64,000 nucleotides of DNA from Streptomyces sp. LHD-70. GTDB taxonomy: Bacteria > Actinomycetota > Actinomycetes > Streptomycetales > Streptomycetaceae. Under the pieces are notes generated by a model. The model was not told where the DNA came from and did not search any database. It worked only from the letters and a program-made list of their open reading frames with translations. This document shows, piece by piece, positions 15,873 through 26,312 of the stretch (its first letter is position 1; each line of letters starts with the position of its first letter). The stretch is from positions 310,001-374,000 of the forward strand of contig NZ_JAVIFW010000008.1 of NCBI RefSeq assembly GCF_031157275.1, read 5' to 3'. The translations under genes were made by a program, and so were the position numbers.

Positions 15873-17758
15873 CCCTCGCCCCACGTCGCCAGCTTCTTCT
15901 CGCCCACTCCGCCGATGCCGCCCAACTGCTCCACCGAGGCCGGGCGGGCCAGGGCGATCTCGCGCAGCGTCGCATCGTGGAAGATCACATACGCCGGGAC
16001 GCCCTGCTCCTTGGCCTGCTCGGCCCGCCACGCACGCAGCGCCTCGAAGACCGGCAGCGCCTCCTCCGGCAGGTCGACCGGAGCCTTGCTCTTCCGCTCG
16101 CCCTTGACGCCACCGGCCGAGCCACGGGAGGCGGCCTTCTTCGGCTCCTTGCGCAGCAGCACCTCCCGCTGTCTGCCGAGGACCGCCCCGCTCCCCTCGG
16201 TCAGCACCAGCGTGCTGTACTCCCCCTCGACCGCGAGCAGCCCCTGAGCCAGCAACTGCCGCACCACGCCCCGCCATTCGGCCTCCGCCAGCTCCTCGCC
16301 GATCCCGAAGACCGACAGCTGGTCGTGGTCGAAGCGAATCACCTTGGCGGTCTTGCGGCCGAGCAGGATGTCGACGATCTGGCCCACGCCGAACTTCTGC
16401 CGACGCTCCCGGTCCAGACGCACCACCGCCGACAGCACCTTCTGGGCCGCGACTGTGCCGTCCCAGGTCTCCGGCGCCGTCAGGCACGTATCGCAGTTGC
16501 CGCAGCCCTCGCTGCCCGGCTCCTGGCCGAAGTACGCGAGGAGTTGGGCCCGCCGGCACTGCACGGTCTCGCAGAGGGCGAGCATCGAGTCCAGGTGGGC
16601 GGCAGCGCGGCGCCGGAAGGCCTCGTCACCCTCGCCGGACTGGATGAGCTTGCGCTGCTGTACGACGTCGTTCAGTCCGTACGCCATCCAGGCCGTGGAC
16701 GGGAGTCCGTCGCGGCCCGCGCGGCCCGTCTCCTGGTAGTACCCCTCCACCGACTTGGGCAGGTCGAGGTGGGCGACGAAGCGTACGTCCGGCTTGTCGA
16801 TGCCCATGCCGAACGCGATGGTCGCCACCACCACGAGGCCCTCCTCGCGCAGGAAGCGGGCCTGGTGCGTCGCGCGCGTCCCCGCGTCGAGCCCCGCGTG
16901 GTACGGCACCGCCTTGATGCCGTTGCGGCAGAGGAACTCGGCGGTCTTCTCCACGGAGTTGCGCGAGAGGCAGTAGACGATGCCCGCGTCCGACGGGTGC
17001 TCCTCGCGCAGGAACCGCAGGAGCTGCTTCTTCGGCTCGTCCTTGGGCACGATGCGGTACTGGATGTTGGGCCGGTCGAAGCTGGCCTCGAAGTGGCGGG
17101 CCTGCGGCATGGCAAGCCGCTCGGTGATCTCGCGGTGGGTGGCCCGCGTCGCCGTGGCCGTGAGCGCGATCCGGGGGACCTCGGGCCAGCGCTGTCCGAG
17201 CAGCGAGAGCGAGAGATAGTCGGGCCGGAAGTCGTGGCCCCACTGCGCCACGCAGTGTGCCTCGTCGATGGCGAAGACGGAGATCTTGGCGCGCTCGATC
17301 AGGTCGAGCGTGGACTCCAGGCGGAGCCGCTCGGGTGCCAGATACAGCAGGTCCAGCTCACCGGCGAGCAGCTCGGCCTCGACCAGGCGGCGCTCCTCGA
17401 AGTCCTGCGTGGAGTTCATGAAACCGGCCCGCACACCGAGAGCCCGCAGCGCGTCCACCTGGTCCTGCATCAGGGCGATCAGCGGCGAGACCACGACTCC
17501 CGTGCCGGGCCTGACCAGCGCCGGGATCTGATAGCAGAGCGACTTGCCGCCGCCCGTGGGCATGAGCACGACCGCGTCCCCACCGGCGACGACATGCTCG
17601 ATGACCGCTTCCTGCTCCCCGCGGAAGCTGTCGTACCCGAAGACACGCTGGAGCGTGCTCAGGGCGTCGCTCCGCGTCACATCGGTCTCGGTCCGGTGCT
17701 GCTCCGCACCGGCCTGGCCTTGTTCCCCGGCCACGTCCATCACCACGGTCCCGTTCAT
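15839..17758 (-). CDS. recQ: ATP-dependent DNA helicase RecQ
   Basis: A 639-residue 3'-5' DNA helicase of the RecQ family, acting in recombination and replication-fork repair. Walker A is LMPTGGGKSLCYQIPAL at about residue 67, motif II is FAIDEAHCVAQWGHDFRP (including the RecQ aromatic-rich loop) and motif VI is YYQETGRAGRDG. The RQC zinc site is visible as ETVQCRRAQLLAYF and GCGNCDTCL. The last 80 residues are an HRDC domain (EALPVFEALRAWRAEQAKEQGVPAYVIFHDATLREIA). The ATG at 17758 follows a GGGGGGA site; upstream codons in the open frame lack family similarity. Confidence 0.95.
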   Translation of the reverse strand: MNGTVVMDVAGEQGQAGAEQHRTETDVTRSDALSTLQRVFGYDSFRGEQEAVIEHVVAGGDAVVLMPTGGGKSLCYQIPALVRPGTGVVVSPLIALMQDQVDALRALGVRAGFMNSTQDFEERRLVEAELLAGELDLLYLAPERLRLESTLDLIERAKISVFAIDEAHCVAQWGHDFRPDYLSLSLLGQRWPEVPRIALTATATRATHREITERLAMPQARHFEASFDRPNIQYRIVPKDEPKKQLLRFLREEHPSDAGIVYCLSRNSVEKTAEFLCRNGIKAVPYHAGLDAGTRATHQARFLREEGLVVVATIAFGMGIDKPDVRFVAHLDLPKSVEGYYQETGRAGRDGLPSTAWMAYGLNDVVQQRKLIQSGEGDEAFRRRAAAHLDSMLALCETVQCRRAQLLAYFGQEPGSEGCGNCDTCLTAPETWDGTVAAQKVLSAVVRLDRERRQKFGVGQIVDILLGRKTAKVIRFDHDQLSVFGIGEELAEAEWRGVVRQLLAQGLLAVEGEYSTLVLTEGSGAVLGRQREVLLRKEPKKAASRGSAGGVKGERKSKAPVDLPEEALPVFEALRAWRAEQAKEQGVPAYVIFHDATLREIALARPASVEQLGGIGGVGEKKLATWGEGVLGVLEGFEG

Positions 17759-17936
17759 CGTCTGTCCCCCCGTACGCCGTCCTTCGACCACTGCAGCCAC
17801 GATAGGCCGCCCGGCCGACAGTCCCGAAAAGTTATCCACAGGCTGGGGGTGCTGGTAGGAAAAGTCGTGCCCGGTCCCCCTGAAGAGGGACCGGGCACCG
17901 GACCACAGAGCCACCGCGCACCACGCGGACGTCAGG

Positions 17937-19583
17937 TCAGCGGACGAAGACTCCCGCCTGACCGGCCAGGTCGAGGAAGTACTGCGGAGCCACACCGAGG
18001 ACCAGCGTGACCGCCACACCCACCCCGATCGCCGTCATCGTCAGCGGCGAGGGCACCGCGACCGTCGGGCCCTCGGGCTTCGGCTCGCTGAAGAACATGA
18101 GCACGATCACGCGGATGTAGAAGAAGGCCGCGATCGCCGACGAGATCACACCGATCACGACGAGCGCGCCCGCCCCGCCCTCGGCCGCCGCCTTGAACAC
18201 CGCGAACTTGCCGGAGAACCCGGAGGTCAGCGGGATGCCCGCGAAGGCCAGGAGGAACACCGCGAAGACCGCCGCGACCAGCGGTGAACGCCGCCCGAGA
18301 CCGGCCCACTTGGACAGGTGCGTGGCCTCGCCGCCGGCGTCCCGCACCAGTGTGACCACGGCGAAGGCGCCGACTGTCACGAAGGAGTACGCGCCGAGAT
18401 AGAACAGCACCGACGAGATGCCGTCCGGCGTCGCCGCGATCACACCGGCGAGGATGAAGCCCGCGTGTGCGATCGAGGAGTACGCGAGGAGCCGCTTGAT
18501 GTCGGTCTGCGTGATGGCGACGATCGCGCCGAGCAGCATCGTGACGATCGCGACGCCCCACATCACCGGCCGCCAGTCCCAGCGCAGGCCCGGCAGCACC
18601 ACGTAGAGCAGCCGGAGCAGCGCTCCGAACGCCGCGACCTTGGTGGCCGCCGCCATGAAGCCGGTGACCGGGGTCGGAGCGCCCTGGTAGACGTCGGGCG
18701 TCCACATGTGGAACGGAACGGCGCCGACCTTGAAGAGCAGGCCCATGAGGATCATGGCGCCGCCGACGAGCAGCAGCGCGTCGTTCCCCATGGTGTCGGC
18801 GAGGGCCGGGTCGATGTTCTGCACGGTGCCGTCGACCACGTCGGCGATCCCGGCGTACGAGACCGTGCCCGCGTAGCCGTAGACGAGGGCGATGCCGAAG
18901 AGCAGGAACGCCGACGAGAAGGCGCCGAGCAGGAAGTACTTGACCGCCGCCTCCTGCGACATGAGGCGCTTGCGGCGGGCCAGGGCGCACAGCAGATACA
19001 GCGGGAGGGAGAAGACCTCGAGGGCGATGAACAGCGTCAGGAGGTCGTTCGCCGCGGGGAAGACCAGCATGCCGCCGATCGCGAACAGCGCGAGCGGGAA
19101 GACTTCGGTCGTGGTGAACCCGGCCTTGATGGCTGCCTTCTCGCCGTCGCTGCCCGGCACCGACGCGGCCTGAGCCGTGAAGGAGTCGACCTGGTTTCCG
19201 TGCGCCTGCGGGTCGAGCCGCCGCTCGGCGAAGGTGAAGACCGCGACGAGCCCGGTCAGCAGGATCGTGCCCTGCAGGAACAGGGCCGGTCCGTCGACGG
19301 CGATCGCGCCCATGGCGACGATCTGCGCCTCCGTGGAGGCGTGTCCGCCCGCCGCGAGCCCGATCACGGCGGCGAACGCGGCCACCAGGGCGACCACGGT
19401 CACGAACATCTGCACGTAATAGCGGGCTTTGCGGCCGACGAAGGCTTCGACGACGATGCCCACCACGGCCGCGCCGATCACGATCAGCGTGGGCAGAAGC
19501 TGGGCGTACTCGATGGTCGGGGCGTCGATCTTCTCGATCGGCGCCGCGGTTGTCCACAGGCTGTGGACGGCTGATGCGCTCAC
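17937..19583 (-). CDS. nuoN: NADH-quinone oxidoreductase subunit N
   Basis: Last gene of the nuo operon. A 548-residue proton-pumping antiporter-like membrane subunit of complex I with about 14 helices. The discontinuous-helix Lys region is seen in KVGAVPFHMWTPDVYQGAPTPVTGFMAAATKVAAFG, and DIKRLLAYSSIAHAGFILAGV is the second diagnostic block. The GTG start overlaps the nuoM stop as GTGA, showing translational coupling. Confidence 0.96.
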   Translation of the reverse strand: MSASAVHSLWTTAAPIEKIDAPTIEYAQLLPTLIVIGAAVVGIVVEAFVGRKARYYVQMFVTVVALVAAFAAVIGLAAGGHASTEAQIVAMGAIAVDGPALFLQGTILLTGLVAVFTFAERRLDPQAHGNQVDSFTAQAASVPGSDGEKAAIKAGFTTTEVFPLALFAIGGMLVFPAANDLLTLFIALEVFSLPLYLLCALARRKRLMSQEAAVKYFLLGAFSSAFLLFGIALVYGYAGTVSYAGIADVVDGTVQNIDPALADTMGNDALLLVGGAMILMGLLFKVGAVPFHMWTPDVYQGAPTPVTGFMAAATKVAAFGALLRLLYVVLPGLRWDWRPVMWGVAIVTMLLGAIVAITQTDIKRLLAYSSIAHAGFILAGVIAATPDGISSVLFYLGAYSFVTVGAFAVVTLVRDAGGEATHLSKWAGLGRRSPLVAAVFAVFLLAFAGIPLTSGFSGKFAVFKAAAEGGAGALVVIGVISSAIAAFFYIRVIVLMFFSEPKPEGPTVAVPSPLTMTAIGVGVAVTLVLGVAPQYFLDLAGQAGVFVR

Positions 19584-21151
19584 TTGGCCGCCTCCACCTC
19601 GGGCTTGGGGTCCTTCTTCTGTACGTCGGACATGGTGTGGCCGACCGCCGGGTTCACCAGATCGGTGAGCGGCTTCGGGTAGACACCGAGGAAGATCAGC
19701 AAGGCGATCAGCGGTGCGACGACGACGAGTTCACGCACCCGCAGGTCCGGCATCTTGGCGACTTCGACCTTGACCGGGCCCGTCATCGTCCGCTGGTAGA
19801 GGACGAGGGTGTAGAGCGCGGCGAGCACGATGCCGACGGTGGCGATGATGCCGATCACCGGGTAGCGCGCGAACGTGCCGACCAGGACCAGGAATTCACT
19901 CACGAAGGGCGCGAGCCCGGGCAGCGAGAGCGTCGCGAGCGAGCCGACCAGGAAGGTGCCCGCGAGCACCGGCGCCACCTTCTGCACCCCGCCGTAGTCC
20001 GCGATGAGCCGCGAGCCGCGCCGGGAGATCAGGAAGCCGGCGACCAGCATCAGCGCGGCGGTGGAGATGCCGTGATTGATCATGTAGAGCGTCGCGCCGC
20101 TCTGGCCCTGCGAGGTCATCGCGAAGATGCCCATGATGATGAAGCCGAAGTGCGAGATCGACGCGTACGCCACCAGGCGCTTGATGTCGCGCTGGCCGAC
20201 GGCGAGCAGCGCGCCGTAGACGATCGAGATCAGCGCGAGCACCAGGATCACCGGCGTCGCCCACTTCGAGGCCTCCGGGAACAGCTGGAGGCAGAAGCGG
20301 AGCATCGCGAACGTGCCGACCTTGTCGACGACGGCCGTGATCAGGACGGCGACTGGGGCGGTGGCCTCACCCATGGCGTTGGGCAGCCAGGTGTGCAGTG
20401 GCCACAGGGGCGCCTTCACCGCGAACGCGAAGAAGAAGCCGAGGAAGAGCAGCCGCTCGGTGTTGGTCGCCATCTCCAGCTCGCCGCTCGCGCGGGCGGC
20501 GGCGATCTCCTGGAGCGAGAAGTTCCCCGCGACCACATAGAGGCCGATGACCGCGGCCAGCATGATCAGGCCGCCGACCAGGTTGTAGAGCAGGAACTTC
20601 ACTGCAGCGTAGCTGCGTTGGGCGGCGGCCTTCTCGTCGCTGCCCGCGTGGGCCCGGTCCCCGAAGCCTCCGATGAGGAAGTACATCGGGATGAGCATGG
20701 CTTCGAAGAGGATGTAGAAGAGGAAGACGTCGGTGGCCTCGAAGGAGAGGATCACCATCGCCTCGACCATCAGGATCAGGGCGAAGAAGCCCTGCGTGGG
20801 TCGCCAGCGCTTGCTCCCGGTCTCCTCCGGGTCGGCGTCGTGCCAGCCGGCGAGGATCACGAACGGGATCAGCAGGGCCGTCAGGCCGATCAGGGCGACG
20901 CCGATGCCGTCGACCCCCAGTTCGTACCGCACGCCGAAGTCCGCGATCCACGCGTGCGACTCGGTGAGTTGGTAGCGCTCGCCGCCGGGGGCGAAGCGCA
21001 CGCCGATCACGATCGCGAGGACGAGGGTGGCGAGCGAGAAGAACAGCGCCAGCCACTTGGCGGCCGTGCGCCGGGCGGCGGGCACGGCGGCGGTGACGAT
21101 CGCACCGATCGCCGGCACCGCGGCCGTCGCTGTCAGCAGAGGAAAGGACAT
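19580..21151 (-). CDS. nuoM: NADH-quinone oxidoreductase subunit M
   Basis: A 523-residue antiporter-like proton-pumping subunit. Diagnostic blocks are LFYILFEAMLIPMYFLIGGFG (with the conserved helix-5 Glu), KAPLWPLHTWLPNAMGEATAPVAVLITAVVDKVGTF and QRDIKRLVAYASISHFGFIIMGIF. It sits between nuoL (5 bp upstream) and nuoN (GTGA overlap). The ATG is preceded by AGAGGAAAGG. Confidence 0.96.
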   Translation of the reverse strand: MSFPLLTATAAVPAIGAIVTAAVPAARRTAAKWLALFFSLATLVLAIVIGVRFAPGGERYQLTESHAWIADFGVRYELGVDGIGVALIGLTALLIPFVILAGWHDADPEETGSKRWRPTQGFFALILMVEAMVILSFEATDVFLFYILFEAMLIPMYFLIGGFGDRAHAGSDEKAAAQRSYAAVKFLLYNLVGGLIMLAAVIGLYVVAGNFSLQEIAAARASGELEMATNTERLLFLGFFFAFAVKAPLWPLHTWLPNAMGEATAPVAVLITAVVDKVGTFAMLRFCLQLFPEASKWATPVILVLALISIVYGALLAVGQRDIKRLVAYASISHFGFIIMGIFAMTSQGQSGATLYMINHGISTAALMLVAGFLISRRGSRLIADYGGVQKVAPVLAGTFLVGSLATLSLPGLAPFVSEFLVLVGTFARYPVIGIIATVGIVLAALYTLVLYQRTMTGPVKVEVAKMPDLRVRELVVVAPLIALLIFLGVYPKPLTDLVNPAVGHTMSDVQKKDPKPEVEAAK

Positions 21152-21156
21152 CGTGA

Positions 21157-23055
<1,899 letters not shown>

Positions 23056-23070
23056 GATTCTTCCTGCCCC

Positions 23071-23370
23071 TCAGAGCTTCATCAGGCTGGCGTCGTCGAC
23101 CGAGGCCGAGTGGCGGGAACGGAACAGGGACACGATGATCGCGAGCCCGACCACGACCTCGGCGGCGGCGACGACCATCGTGAAGAACGCGATGATCTGG
23201 CCGTCGAGGTTGCCGTGCATCCGGGAGAAGGTCACAAGGGCGAGGTTGCAGGCGTTGAGCATCAGCTCGATGCACATGAACACCACGATGGCGTTCCGCC
23301 TGATCAGCACGCCCGTGGAGCCGATCGCGAACAACAGGGCCGCGAGGTAAAGGTAGTTGACGGGACTCAC
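23071..23370 (-). CDS. nuoK: NADH-quinone oxidoreductase subunit K
   Basis: A 99-residue subunit with three helices, of standard NuoK length. The conserved membrane Glu residues involved in proton transfer are visible in VVFMCIELMLNACNLALV and VVAAAEVVVGLAIIVSLFR. The GTG start overlaps the nuoJ stop (GTGA). Confidence 0.96.
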   Translation of the reverse strand: MSPVNYLYLAALLFAIGSTGVLIRRNAIVVFMCIELMLNACNLALVTFSRMHGNLDGQIIAFFTMVVAAAEVVVGLAIIVSLFRSRHSASVDDASLMKL

Positions 23371-24230
23371 TTCGCGGCCTCCTTCTTGTCGCCCTTGTCG
23401 CCCTTGGCCGCGTCGTCGGTCGACGACGCGGCGTCGCCGCTCCTGCCGAGGCGCTCGTCGGAGCGCTGCTCCAGGGCCTTCAGGTCGTTGAGGGCCTCGC
23501 TGGACACGTCACGGATCTGGCCGCGGTCGCGCAGCGTCTTGTTGACCGTGAGCTCCGACGGGGTGCCGTCGGGCAGCAGGCCCGCGATGTCCACGGCGTT
23601 GTGCCGGGCGTAGACGCCGGGGGCGGGCAGCGGCGGGAGGTGCTTGCCCTCGCGCACCCGCTCCTCGGCCAGCTCGCGCTGGGTCTTGGCGCGCTCGGTG
23701 CGCTCGCGGTGCGTGAGCAGCATGGCGCCGACGGCGGCCGTGATGAGCAGGGCGCCGGTGATCTCGAACGCGAAGACGTACTTCGTGAAGATCAGGGCGG
23801 CCAACCCCTCGGTGTTCCCTGCGGAGTTGGCCTGGCCCAGGCCGTTGAACTCCTTCAGGGAGGCGTTCCCGATGCCGCCGACGAGGAGGACCGCGAAGCC
23901 GAGGCCGCACAGGGCCGCCAGCCAGCGCTGGCCCTTGATGGTCTCCTTCAGGGAGTCCGCGGCCGTGACACCGACCAGCATGACGACGAAGAGGAACAGC
24001 ATCATGATCGCGCCGGTATAGACGACGACCTGCACGATGCCCAGGAAATAGGCGCCGTTGGCGAGATAGAAGACCGCCAGAATGATCATGGTGCCGGCCA
24101 GGCAGAGCGCACTGTGCACGGCCTTCTTCATGAAGACGGTGCACAGGGCGCCGATCACCGCGACGGTGGCGAGGACCCAGAACTGGAAGGCCTCGCCGGA
24201 GGAGGTGGCATAGGCGGCGAGCGTGCTCAT
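23367..24230 (-). CDS. nuoJ: NADH-quinone oxidoreductase subunit J
   Basis: A 287-residue membrane subunit. The first 170 residues carry the five helices of NuoJ, including LGIVQVVVYTGAIMMLFLFVVMLVGV, the conserved helix 3 with the pi-bulge. A cytoplasmic tail of about 110 residues, rich in Arg, Glu and Lys and ending KGDKGDKKEAAK, is longer than in E. coli but usual in Streptomyces. The ATG at 24230 overlaps the nuoI stop (ATGA). Confidence 0.95.
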   Translation of the reverse strand: MSTLAAYATSSGEAFQFWVLATVAVIGALCTVFMKKAVHSALCLAGTMIILAVFYLANGAYFLGIVQVVVYTGAIMMLFLFVVMLVGVTAADSLKETIKGQRWLAALCGLGFAVLLVGGIGNASLKEFNGLGQANSAGNTEGLAALIFTKYVFAFEITGALLITAAVGAMLLTHRERTERAKTQRELAEERVREGKHLPPLPAPGVYARHNAVDIAGLLPDGTPSELTVNKTLRDRGQIRDVSSEALNDLKALEQRSDERLGRSGDAASSTDDAAKGDKGDKKEAAK

Positions 24231-24931
24231 CGGCCGATCACCTTCTTCGACGCCGGCTCCTCGGGGCCGAAGGTCGACTCCGCCTCCTGCACCACCTCGC
24301 CCTTGGAGTGGGCGACTTGGGGCTCGGTGCCGGGGGCCGCCTCGGTGACCAGGCCGCGGTAGTAGTCCTGCTCGTCCATGCCCGGGTAGATCGCGTGCGG
24401 GCTGTCGACCATGCCCTCCTCCAGGCCGGCGAGCAGCTGCTCCTTGGTGAAGATGAGCTTCTCGCGGCTGGAGTCGGCCAGCTCGAACTCGTTCGTCATC
24501 GTCAACGCGCGCGTGGGGCACGCCTCGATGCACAGGCCGCACAGGATGCAGCGGGCGTAGTTGATCTGGTACACCCGCCCGTACCGCTCGCCCGGGGAGT
24601 AGCGCTCCTCGTCGGTGTTGTCCGCGCCCTCGACGTAGATCGCGTCCGCCGGGCAGGCCCAGGCGCACAACTCGCAGCCGACGCACTTCTCCAGGCCGTC
24701 CGGGTGCCGGTTGAGCTGGTGACGGCCGTGGAAGCGCGGCGCTGTGACCTTCTTCTGCTCCGGGTACTGCTCGGTCAGCCGCTTCTTGAACATGGCCTTG
24801 AAGGTCACGCCGAAGCCGGCCACGGGGTTGTGGAACCCCTGCGCCGTGTCCTTGCCCTCGTCCGACCCGGCGTGCTCGCCGGATGCGGCGGGGGACTTCT
24901 CGGAATGGTCGTTCCTGGAGATCTCAGACAC
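24227..24931 (-). CDS. nuoI: NADH-quinone oxidoreductase subunit I
   Basis: A 234-residue ferredoxin-like subunit carrying the N6a/N6b [4Fe-4S] clusters. The two motifs are CVGCELCAWACPADAIYVEGA and CILCGLCIEACPTRALTM. Polar extensions at both ends make it longer than the E. coli protein. The start is taken as GTG at 24931, 9 nt after GGAGG; it overlaps the nuoH end by 8 nt. Confidence 0.95.
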   Translation of the reverse strand: MSEISRNDHSEKSPAASGEHAGSDEGKDTAQGFHNPVAGFGVTFKAMFKKRLTEQYPEQKKVTAPRFHGRHQLNRHPDGLEKCVGCELCAWACPADAIYVEGADNTDEERYSPGERYGRVYQINYARCILCGLCIEACPTRALTMTNEFELADSSREKLIFTKEQLLAGLEEGMVDSPHAIYPGMDEQDYYRGLVTEAAPGTEPQVAHSKGEVVQEAESTFGPEEPASKKVIGR

Positions 24932-26312
24932 CGTCAGCCTCCTTTCCGTCACTGGCAGTATCGACGCCACCACTGACAATCAACTCCCGCTCCTGGCGCG
25001 AGCGTCGACGCGGCACGGGCGGCAGGGTCTGTCCCGGAAGCGGCGGCACGGGATATCCGCCGGCCATCGGGTCGAACGCGGGCTCCCGCTCGGGCGGTTC
25101 GGCCCGCGCCTCGGCCTTCTCCCGCTTGTCGCGGAAGATGTCGACGACGAAGGAGATCAGCAGCACGGCCAGGACGCCGCCGCCGACGTACAGCACGATC
25201 CCCGTGAACGCGACGTTCTCGTTCCGCAGCGTGCGTACGGTCGCCACGAGCATCAGCCAGGCCACCGAGACCGGGATGAGCACCTTCCAGCCGAGCTTCA
25301 TCAGCTGGTCGTAGCGGACGCGGGGCAGGGTGCCGCGCAGCCAGATGAAGAAGAACAACAGCAACTGGACCTTGAGGACGAACCAGAGCATCGGCCACCA
25401 GCCCTGGTTGGCGCCCTCCCAGAAGGTGCTGATCGGCCAGGGCGCGCGCCAGCCGCCGAGGAACAGCGTGGTGGCGACGGCCGAGACCGTCACCATGTTC
25501 ACGTACTCGGCGAGCATGAACAGCGCGAACTTGATGGAGCTGTACTCGGTGTTGAAGCCGCCGACGAGGTCGCCCTCGGACTCCGGCATGTCGAACGGGG
25601 CGCGGTTGGTCTCGCCGACCATCGTGACCACGTACAGCAGGAACGACACCGGCAGCAGCAGGATGTACCACCGGTCGCCCTGCGCCTCCACGATCGCCGA
25701 GGTCGACATCGAGCCGGAGTAGAGGAAGACGGAGGCGAACGCGGCGCCCATCGCGATCTCGTACGAGATCATCTGCGCGCACGAGCGAAGCCCGCCGAGC
25801 AGGGGGTACGTCGAGCCGGAGGACCAGCCCGCGAGCACGATGCCGTAGATGCCGACGGAGGCGACCGCGAGGATGTAGAGCATCGCGATCGGCAGGTCCG
25901 TGAGCTGCATCGTGGTGCGCTGGCCGAAGATCGAGACCTGGTTGTCGGCCGGGCCGAAGGGGATCACCGCGATCGCCATGAACGCCGGGATGGCGGCGAC
26001 GATCGGCGCGAGGACGTACACCACCTTGTCCGCGCGCTTGACGACCAGGTCCTCCTTGAGCATCAGTTTGATGCCGTCAGCGAGGGACTGGAGCATGCCC
26101 CAGGGGCCGTGCCGGTTGGGGCCGACGCGCAGCTGCATCCAGGCGACGACCTTGCGCTCCCACACGATGGAGAACAGCACGGTCACCATCAGGAACGCGA
26201 AGCAGAACACCGCCTTGATCGCGACGAGCCACCAGGGGTCGCGCCCGAACATGGACAGGTCTTCCGCGGCGAGCGGACTCATGGCGGCCGCTTCGACGAG
26301 TGCCTGATTCAT
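24924..26312 (-). CDS. nuoH: NADH-quinone oxidoreductase subunit H
   Basis: A 462-residue membrane subunit that forms the quinone-binding chamber with NuoB and NuoD. ERKVVAWMQLRVGPNRHGPWGMLQSLADGIKLMLKE and MPESEGDLVGGFNTEYSSIKFALFMLAEYVNM are the diagnostic loops. A cytoplasmic extension of about 80 residues (EKAEARAEPPEREPAFDP onward) follows the last helix, as in other actinobacteria. AAGGAGG lies upstream of the ATG, which overlaps the nuoG stop. Confidence 0.96.
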   Translation of the reverse strand: MNQALVEAAAMSPLAAEDLSMFGRDPWWLVAIKAVFCFAFLMVTVLFSIVWERKVVAWMQLRVGPNRHGPWGMLQSLADGIKLMLKEDLVVKRADKVVYVLAPIVAAIPAFMAIAVIPFGPADNQVSIFGQRTTMQLTDLPIAMLYILAVASVGIYGIVLAGWSSGSTYPLLGGLRSCAQMISYEIAMGAAFASVFLYSGSMSTSAIVEAQGDRWYILLLPVSFLLYVVTMVGETNRAPFDMPESEGDLVGGFNTEYSSIKFALFMLAEYVNMVTVSAVATTLFLGGWRAPWPISTFWEGANQGWWPMLWFVLKVQLLLFFFIWLRGTLPRVRYDQLMKLGWKVLIPVSVAWLMLVATVRTLRNENVAFTGIVLYVGGGVLAVLLISFVVDIFRDKREKAEARAEPPEREPAFDPMAGGYPVPPLPGQTLPPVPRRRSRQERELIVSGGVDTASDGKEADGV